Position numbers and translations under genes: made by a program. Below the pieces are notes generated by a model that saw only the letters and a program-made list of their open reading frames with translations, was not told the origin of the DNA and searched no databases. DNA of 64,000 bases from assembly GCF_008035925.1 (NCBI RefSeq), contig NZ_CP036264.1:4524402-4588401 (forward strand). The letters are read 5' to 3'. Below, one piece after another: positions 63,785 to 64,000 of this stretch (position 1 is its first letter; every line of letters begins with the position of its first letter). This DNA is from Stieleria maiorica (GTDB lineage: Bacteria > Planctomycetota > Planctomycetia > Pirellulales > Pirellulaceae).

Positions 63785-63856
63785 GAATCGTAGCGACCTT
63801 CGCCAGAAGGTGGGTCCACGGTCATTCCCACGCTCTGGCGGGAACATCTGCGTCAA
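63785..63856. repeat. Dispersed TAGCTACCTTCGCC repeat, copy C, inverted
   Basis: TCGTAGCGACCTTCGCCAG at 63788, then GGTGGGTCCACGG and CACGCTCTGGCGG, ending AACATCTGCGTCAAA. The reverse complement of copies A and B. Right after the CsaA-like gene. Confidence 0.8.
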
Positions 63857-63923
63857 AATGGCGCCGTCAAGCAAGTCGCCTGGCCGGGATGTCAGCCGAG
63901 GGCAGTCGCCCTACACTACGGTA

Positions 63924-64000
63924 ATGAACGAACTTCGCACGTTGCAATTCGATGATCTGGACGCCGCGGTCCGCGAGGCGCGTGCGCTGCACGCGAGCGG
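63924..64000 (+). CDS. Start of a DUF1569-like gene (cut by the right edge)
   Basis: Twenty-five codons are visible from the ATG: NELRTLQFDDLDAAVREARA, then LHASG. The L-x-F-D-x-L-D-x-A-x-x-E pattern is how DUF1569-family proteins begin, as I recall them; the family is related to DinB-type four-helix bundles. Too short to be sure. Confidence 0.5.
   Translation, partial: MNELRTLQFDDLDAAVREARALHAS

Noticed and set aside
1-64000. tRNA, rRNA, known riboswitch, transposase or prophage genes
   Set aside because: I looked through the gaps for cloverleaf-like arms, rRNA-like tracts and transposase motifs and saw none that I could support.

Overview
The window looks like chromosomal DNA from a planctomycete of the Pirellulaceae type (Rhodopirellula, Stieleria and relatives). 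The evidence is the gene content: paired secreted sulfatases, several Tat-exported Gfo/Idh/MocA oxidoreductases, three DUF1559 proteins with prepilin-type N-termini, a PEP-CTERM signal, an ECF-like sigma factor, a Ser/Thr kinase, and many short palindromic dispersed repeats of the kind seen in these genomes. Base composition is fairly G+C rich throughout. I saw no rRNA, tRNA, CRISPR array, transposase or phage gene.

Layout. 1-9.2 kb: end of a Gfo/Idh/MocA gene, ribulokinase, a large secreted protein of unknown function, a PPP-type phosphatase, two sulfatases on the minus strand, and a PilZ-like protein. 9.4-14.4 kb: an HD/PAS/GGDEF signalling protein, a sigma factor read together with a Tat-exported oxidoreductase, and a small membrane protein. 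14.4-22.6 kb: SNF2 helicase, [2Fe-2S] ferredoxin, Ser/Thr kinase with a pseudo-receiver tail, argS and rsfS. 23-25.6 kb: a further Gfo/Idh/MocA oxidoreductase and a DUF481 outer-membrane protein. 26.2-30 kb: a probable operon of a TerB-like protein, stand-alone coaB, pyrD and an ABC-F (Uup-like) ATPase, closed by a strong hairpin. 30.3-36.9 kb: TolC-like lipoprotein, a protein of unknown function, an AI-2E-family permease and an M32 carboxypeptidase.

37.3-51.7 kb looks like a metal and surface-protein region. It starts with hemP, whose upstream DNA carries two Fur-box-like palindromes. Divergent from hemP is an open reading frame that joins a complete PEP-CTERM protein to a complete DUF1559 protein. 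Then come a small lipoprotein, a DUF4198-like/Kelch protein, a DUF3124 protein, a YHS-like Cys-rich lipoprotein, a DUF4198 protein, a DUF1559 protein with an odd leader, a Cys-rich protein, and a translationally coupled doxX-adaptor-RND efflux operon. 52.2-55.3 kb holds an MDP-1-like phosphatase, an unrecognised protein, and a DUF1559/lipoprotein pair.

55.4-62.4 kb is a minus-strand operon in which five genes overlap head to tail: DUF58, a transglutaminase-like membrane protein whose catalytic triad is replaced, MoxR ATPase, a lipoprotein and a UPF0718/ArsP-type permease. A Cys/His-rich protein lies just upstream. The window ends with a GNAT acetyltransferase, a CsaA-like tRNA-binding protein and the start of a DUF1569-like gene.

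The intergenic DNA is notable for at least six dispersed or tandem repeat families. One of them forms the 5' coding leader of a DUF1559 gene. Assignments rest on reading motifs by eye; no database search was possible.
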